Assembly (NCBI GenBank): GCA_964429695.1
Contig: CAYSCS010000075.1
Span: forward strand, 1 to 57,907
Direction of reading: 5' to 3'
Length of the DNA: 57,907 nucleotides
Source: CAYSCS01 sp964429695
GTDB taxonomy: Bacteria; Acidobacteriota; Aminicenantia; Aminicenantales; Aminicenantaceae
The translations under genes and the position numbers were made by a program. The notes under the pieces were generated by a model. That model was given only the letters and a program-made list of their open reading frames with translations. It made no database searches and was not told where the DNA came from. Below are positions 53,488-57,907 of this stretch, one piece after another; position 1 is the stretch's first letter, and the number at the start of each line of letters is the position of its first letter.

Positions 53488-54541
53488 ACTGACCTCGCCG
53501 TCCAACTGAAGAATTCACACCGCCAGGACACGAACGGATGGATTCTTGTTCACCTCGAGGGAGAACCCGGCCAAATCGGTTTTCTGCAAGACTATCAATT
53601 TGCTGCTGAAATTGACGATGCCCTTCGGATGTTTGCCATGTTTCTGCCCAAATCTGCCGGTGGAGATTGGGATTTCTTCCCCGAGGCCGCATCCCGGATG
53701 TTCTGGCCAAAACTCGACCCTCAATACCAGGAAGAAATTGATGGAATCGTCAGGGGAATGAAAACATGGCTCCCCAATGCCAGCTACGATGTTTACAACC
53801 TCACAGCCCTCAATGGTTGGATGGAGCTGGCCGGGTACTATATTCCTTATTTGGATACAAAAGCGGAAGTGAGCCCGCTCGAGAACAAAGCCCCTGCTTA
53901 TTGCAGTGCCTTTATTGCCACGGGCAGCTATATCGAAGATGGCATGATTGTGATGGGCTATAAAGCCTGGGTTGATTATATCGTCAGCGAACGGAGGAAT
54001 ATTATCGCCGATATTATTCCAGCTAAAGGTCACCGGATTCTCATGGATTCCTACCCTCGCTTCATCCATAGCGGTGATGATTTAGTTATAAACAGCGCCG
54101 GCATCCTTTCTCCGGAAACCACCATGTGGATGCACTCAGGGTTCAAGGAAGAGGGCATACCAGAGTTTGTTCGGGCCAGCCAGGTTGCCCAGTATGCCAG
54201 CTCCATCGACGACTTCGTCCGATCCATGAGCACTGATAACAACGGAGCCTATGCCAATGACTGGCGGAGTGACGAATTTAAGACAAACGAGATTGCCCGA
54301 CTCGAACTTGGTCTGAAAAAACCAGTGCCTCTGGCGAACCTCAGATGGATATTTTTCCGGAACCAATTTTCCCTGTGATGAGAAAGTCATCGTGAGGAGA
54401 CAATTTATAATCCTCTCGACCCCACGATCGCCGGAAACGTTCGGAAGAGCCGCTTGGAGCAGCTCATGGAGGAATACAAGGGCTTAATACTTATTCGATG
54501 CGAAGATGTCAACCGGGGTTGGAACGGCGATGTTCTTTTGG
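53488..54541 (+). pseudogene. Decayed C45-type Ntn hydrolase (acyltransferase/phospholipase B-like)
   Basis: The open frame begins after TAA at 53485 without a start codon: TNGWILVHLEGEPGQIGF matches the N-terminus of C45-like hydrolases. It continues to 54378 with the autocatalytic Cys in APAYCSAFIATGSYIEDG (Cys codon at 53902), the Tyr/Trp-Asp segment GYKAWVDYI and SGDDLVINSAGILSPETTM. After that the homology resumes in another frame (SDGYFSGTNFPCDEKV), then a third (IYNPLDPTIAGNVRKSRLEQ), and the end is lost. The loss of the start and two frameshifts make it a pseudogene. Higher GC and CGN arginine use differ from the left half of the window, consistent with transfer. Confidence 0.75.
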
Positions 54542-54653
54542 CCAACTTCTGTTAACGATTCTGATCGATTGAGCCTGTCTCCATCCAGTCGTTTTTAGGG
54601 GAAAATGAGCAAGTACACTCTTCTGGCCTGTTTCCTGGATATTCTTCCCTGCT

Positions 54654-55765
54654 GTGGCAGGAATCTATCGTCCCCGACATCCGGAACGTACCGTGCTCTA
54701 CCGGGTGATGTTCCATTATTTTGACAAGTTCCGGGCCGAGTATGATAGCCGCTTCGAGGAGGAGTACGGTTACTTCCGTCCTGTCATCAAGGAAGTCGTC
54801 GAGCTTTATCTCCACTGCGGCAACCCAAAGTGCGGGTTCGCCCGCATCCGTTGTCTTCATGTATGGAAGAGAGGTTAGCGATGTTCTCATGTTGTAGCCG
54901 CGGATTTTGCCCATCGCGCCATGCGAAGTGCCTTGAAAAGTAAGGTGAGTGGATGAGGGAGGAGCTTCTTCTTTCGGTCCCTCACCGCCAGGTGGTCTTC
55001 ACCATCCTCAAGGTGCTGCGGATATTCTCTAAGTACAAGCGCCAGCTTTTGGAGTACCATTGCCAGGCAGCCGTCCAGGCTCTCTTCAAATACTTCCAGG
55101 CCACAACTGGCACAGAGCTTCACCCGGGGGTTATGGTTGTGGGTGTCATTCAGACTTCAGGAGATAGGATTAATTTCCATGCTCATCTCCACCTCCTTGT
55201 GACCGAGGGCGGCGAGCACCAGCACGGGATATTTCATCATCTCGTGGAGTTCCAAAATGGCCTGATCGCCGAGTTCTTCTTCCACGAAGTTTTCGCTCTT
55301 CTCCTTCGCCAGGGGCTCATCTCTGAGGCCATGGTGGAGAAGATCGCAGGATGGCGGAACTCGGGTTTTTCGCTCCACAGCTAGGTCATGGCCAAAATCA
55401 GGGAAGAGGCTGAGATAATCGGCAAATACATGATTCTTCCTCTTTTATCCCCGGAACGCCTCTCCTTTGATGAACGAAAGGGGAAAGTCTGATACTGAGA
55501 TTGAGAAAAGCCGGAAGATTTGGAGCAGATCGATTTTCTGGAGTTTATCGCCAGAGTCGTCTCTCATATCCCGGAAAAGGCCCAGGTCAAAATTCTTTAC
55601 TTCGGTCTCTATTCGAATGCACATCGGGAGAAGGTCAAAAAGGCAAGCCTGGAAGCTTTCCCTCTCCGGATGGAGGAGGAGCTCCGGCCCATCCTTTCTA
55701 AGGGCTGGGCGGAGATGATAAGAAAGGTCTTCAATGATGATGTGATGCAAGAAATTTCTATCTAG
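54654..55765 (+). pseudogene. IS91-family transposase, degraded
   Basis: IYRPRHPERTVLYRVMFHYF, then RFEEEYGYFRPVIKEVVELYLHCG and GFARIRC match the IS91 N-terminus. After a frameshift near 54860 come MFSCCSRGFCPSRHAK (zinc motif with one Cys changed to Arg), an in-frame TAA and SVPHRQVVFTILKVLRIF. The HUH motif is INFHAHLHLLVTEGG. Further TAG (near 55382) and TGA (near 55491) stops interrupt it, and a final shift leads to IPEKAQVKILYFGLYSNAHREK and SKGWAEMIRKVFNDDVM, after which the Cys-rich end is missing. At least two frameshifts and three nonsense changes. Confidence 0.85.
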
Positions 55766-55881
55766 CCTCTTTTCTTTTTCTTCTTCTTTTTTTCTTCCTG
55801 GGTCTTGTGAACCAGCCTTCTCTCCGTGCCCTTAACCCTAAGCTTAAGTCCGCACACACGCTAACCTCAGCTCTCGGTCCC

Positions 55882-56818
55882 TTAACCTCCGAGCGAGCCC
55901 GAAATAAAATTTCTGCTAAGACTTTTACAAGATTCCCTTTTTGTCTGGAGCTTATATGGTATATAAACACGCTCTTCTTTTAAGACACGATAAATGATCA
56001 TTAAGAGCCGCCTGGCCATAGCCACTTTAGCCACGTTGGCTCCTTTCCTGCGGGCTAACCGCTCATAAAAGAGTCTGATGTCAAAATCCGCCCAGCGTAG
56101 CCAGCGATTCCCTTGCTTGACGATCTTCCCCTGATAACTCCTCTCCCCAGAGCTGTGAGTGGAAGGAATGACCCCTGCAGAGGCATGAAGCTTACCTGAA
56201 TCTTCAAACCTCTAGAGATCAGCTATCTCTTTCGCCACAAGCACAGAAAAAAATTCCCCAAACCCGGCTACTGTGTTCACCCCCTGGGCTTCCTTCATCT
56301 GACAATAAAGCCCCTTCTCAAGCCTATCCGATTCCTTGCTCTTTTCCTCAAGATGATCGTAACTGGCCAAAAGAGAGGAAAGGTTCCTCTGAGTCGGTTC
56401 CCCTAATCTAAGCCCTCTTAAAAACTCCTTCCCCTTCCTCCTCAAAAGCTCCTTGACCTAGGCTCTTATCTCCCTGCTGTGCCAGAAGCGTCGAGAGCCG
56501 ATTCTTCACCCGATTCAGCATCTGGACGGAAAAAAACCTTTGGCGCCAAACCAGTTGGCTCTCCCGATTCTCCTTTCCCTTCCGCTAAACCTCAGGAATT
56601 AGCGCCGTTCGGAAGAGATGAGCCAATATCCGAGAGTCCCGCTTATCTACCTTGATCCGAGCTTTGGCGATCGCTTCTACACCCTCCAGCCCTTCTAGAA
56701 ATCTCATCACTTCGCTCTTGGTGTTGAATACACGTCCAGCCTTTAGCTATCGGCCCTCTTCGTCGTGAACCGTGATCTGAGAGTATTGCGCATGATGGTC
56801 AATACCCATCCAATACAT
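55882..56818 (-). pseudogene. IS110-family transposase, degraded
   Basis: The ATG at 56818 follows GGGAGGTGCTCGA. MYWMGIDHHAQYSQITVHDE is the IS110 DEDD N-terminus with its first Asp; an in-frame TAG follows at codon 24. AGRVFNTKSEVMRFLEGLEG, a deletion of roughly 35 residues, then ARIKVDKRDSRILAHLFRTALIPEV with further stops. The transposase-20 part appears as LVAKEIADL and, after shifts, KLHASAGVIPSTHSSGE, GNRWLRWADFDIRLFYERLARKGANVAKVAMARRLL, ending KEERVYIPYKLQTKRE and a TAA at 55882. The catalytic half and several frames are broken, so it is inactive. Confidence 0.85.
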
Positions 56819-57345
56819 TCGAGCACCTCCCTAATTTAAAATTTCGTTTCCAAGGGCAATCTAGCACACAATAGACTCCCTGGTGGAGATAGATCACATC
56901 TTCATCTTACCTATGATGTAGATCTTAACCTGGAAGAGCACAATCGGCAAGTGGAGCAGTGGACATGTACCTGAAATTAAATCCGGTCCCATCAGGCTCT
57001 GGATAAACTCACGCCCTGGATGAGCATATTGCCGAGGGAAAATAAATAAGAAAGCAAAACTTTCACTAATGTCCTAAGCCTGTAAAAAATCTTGACACCT
57101 TCTATAGAGAAGCGTATTCTTATAAAAAACGTTAAAGTAAGCAAATTAACAAATTATTTAAGTTTGATTTAAATTTTAACCAAATTATTTTGGAGGTAAA
57201 AAAATTTGGGGAGAGAAGATAACTTTTATCCTATAAATTTTTAAATTTAAGATAATTAGGGGATAAGCGCTGGAGATAATAGTTCTATTTTTGACTCAGG
57301 ATTAATCTTATAATCTCAATCATATTTAGAGTCAGGAGGGGGTAG
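56819..57345. other. AT-rich spacer with no gene seen
   Basis: Between the IS110 relic and the Asp-box stub. Very AT-rich in its second half (57100-57240). No frame, RNA or repeat was recognised. Confidence 0.4.
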
Positions 57346-57561
57346 GAGAAAAAACTTTTTTTAATTATTTTGATAGCAATCTGGCTAATTTGTCCTTCAG
57401 GCATCTGTTTTTCAGACTGAGGCGCTACGAAGAGGCTTACCTGGACTTCAGGCAACTCCGCCTACCCCGCCATAGCCATAGATTCAAATAACAACCTCCA
57501 TGTGGTGTGGTATGATTCGACACCCGGTAATCCTGAGATTTATTACAAGAAGGGAAAATGA
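57346..57561 (+). pseudogene. Asp-box (BNR-like) repeat protein stub
   Basis: An open frame without an ATG gives a signal-peptide-like hydrophobic run (LFLIILIAIWLICPSGICFS), a TGA, and in the same frame one complete Asp-box-like repeat: TKRLTWTSGNSAYPAIAIDS then NNNLHVVWYDSTPGNPEIYYKK and a TGA at 57559. It matches the repeats of the relic at 4884-5267. Only one repeat survives. Start codon and the first repeat residues are gone, so it is non-functional unless expressed as a fragment. Confidence 0.65.
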
Positions 57562-57640
57562 AGGAGAGAAAGAGGAGTTTGTGAAAGGTTAAAGGTAATC
57601 TAAATAGTGAAAATAGGACAAAAGGATTTCTTATATAAAA

Positions 57641-57650
57641 AGTCCCCTAG
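57641..57650. repeat. Candidate terminal repeat of the right-edge insertion sequence
   Basis: AGTCCCCTAG, followed by TGCCTCAC. Its near complement (CTAGGGACT) lies at 93-101 beyond the transposase start at the left edge. Short and imperfect (one base longer), so tentative. Confidence 0.35.
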
Positions 57651-57678
57651 TGCCTCACGTAAGAATCTATACGAAAAT

Positions 57679-57907
57679 TCATGCAGTATCTCTTTGGAGC
57701 CGCCACAGCTTGCCTTTGAGTCTCTCTATCTCTGTCTTTATCTCTACCACATTCAGCTCCTCGTAGGTCTTCCAAAGGCCATTCTTCTGCTCCGGACTTA
57801 TCCCTGGCGATCCTAATAATCTCTGGTAGGGCGTTTTAGCCAGGTCATACCTTTTTCTCACCCGACTGCCTATCCTCTCTTTACTTACTAGCTTCATGTT
57901 AGCCTGG
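57679..57907 (-). CDS. Integrase-type transposase, C-terminal fragment (enters from right edge)
   Basis: Open on the minus strand from the right edge to a stop at 57679. The visible end contains MKLVSKERIGSRVRKRYD, then LAKTPYQRLLGSPGIS and LNVVEIKTEIERLKGKLWRL. This is the C-terminal tail (KLxxKxRxGxKVxKRYDxxxTPYQRLL) of IS481-like integrase-core transposases. It has the same orientation as the 5' fragment at the left edge and appears to be the same family. Codons upstream of the ATG at 57897 (QAN) continue the frame, so this ATG is internal. Confidence 0.75.
   Translation of the reverse strand, partial: QANMKLVSKERIGSRVRKRYDLAKTPYQRLLGSPGISPEQKNGLWKTYEELNVVEIKTEIERLKGKLWRLQRDTA

Overview
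The window looks like a contig of an uncultivated, moderately AT-rich bacterium with mostly Shine-Dalgarno-led, tightly packed operons. UvrA, RecA, RadC, formate-tetrahydrofolate ligase, a short-chain thiolase/hydroxyacyl-CoA dehydrogenase pair, DUF5916 and SSS/M20 peptide-type uptake genes together would suit Candidatus Aminicenantes or a related phylum. That assignment is an inference from gene content only; no rRNA or ribosomal protein lies in the window.

Layout. Positions 1-101 hold the 5' end of a transposase running off the left edge. At 491-1123 is a secreted two-repeat protein. 1288-4694 (minus) is a DUF3311 / sodium:solute symporter / M20 amidohydrolase / MntP operon. 4884-5267 is a decayed Asp-box protein. 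5663-17804 holds uvrA, a membrane-anchored GINT1-like beta-propeller protein, a solo REP-type transposase, an NhaC antiporter, a serine hydrolase-TPR protein overlapping a SagB-like oxidoreductase, a polysaccharide deacetylase and recA. 17941-22795 (minus) holds hbd, thiolase, fhs and radC. 22999-27541 (minus) is one respiratory operon joining complex II (sdhC-sdhA-sdhB) to a Rieske/cytochrome b complex. 27844-32843 is a MacA-MacB-like efflux system with its TolC. A DUF5916 protein follows, then a second TolC with a CusB/CusA-like RND pump and an SGNH hydrolase (to 41599), and an SDR oxidoreductase.

From 42498 the character changes. A complete insertion sequence with 18-bp perfect terminal inverted repeats and a 9-bp target duplication sits beside a dead DDE transposase. 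Next comes a compact histidine operon (45682-53159: hisG-hisC-HAD-hisB-hisH-hisF-hisA/I/E-hisD) with a good sigma70-type promoter. The operon covers every step of the pathway, provided the HAD protein is the histidinol-phosphatase; HisA, HisI and HisE are fused into one 424-residue protein. Its arginine codon use differs from the efflux genes, and mobile DNA lies on both sides, so lateral acquisition is likely.

The right end (53160-57907) is a graveyard: a frameshifted C45-type Ntn hydrolase, an IS91-family and an IS110-family pseudogene, a second Asp-box stub, and the C-terminus of an integrase-type transposase. The last appears to be the same family as the transposase at the left edge. No tRNA, rRNA or CRISPR array was seen.
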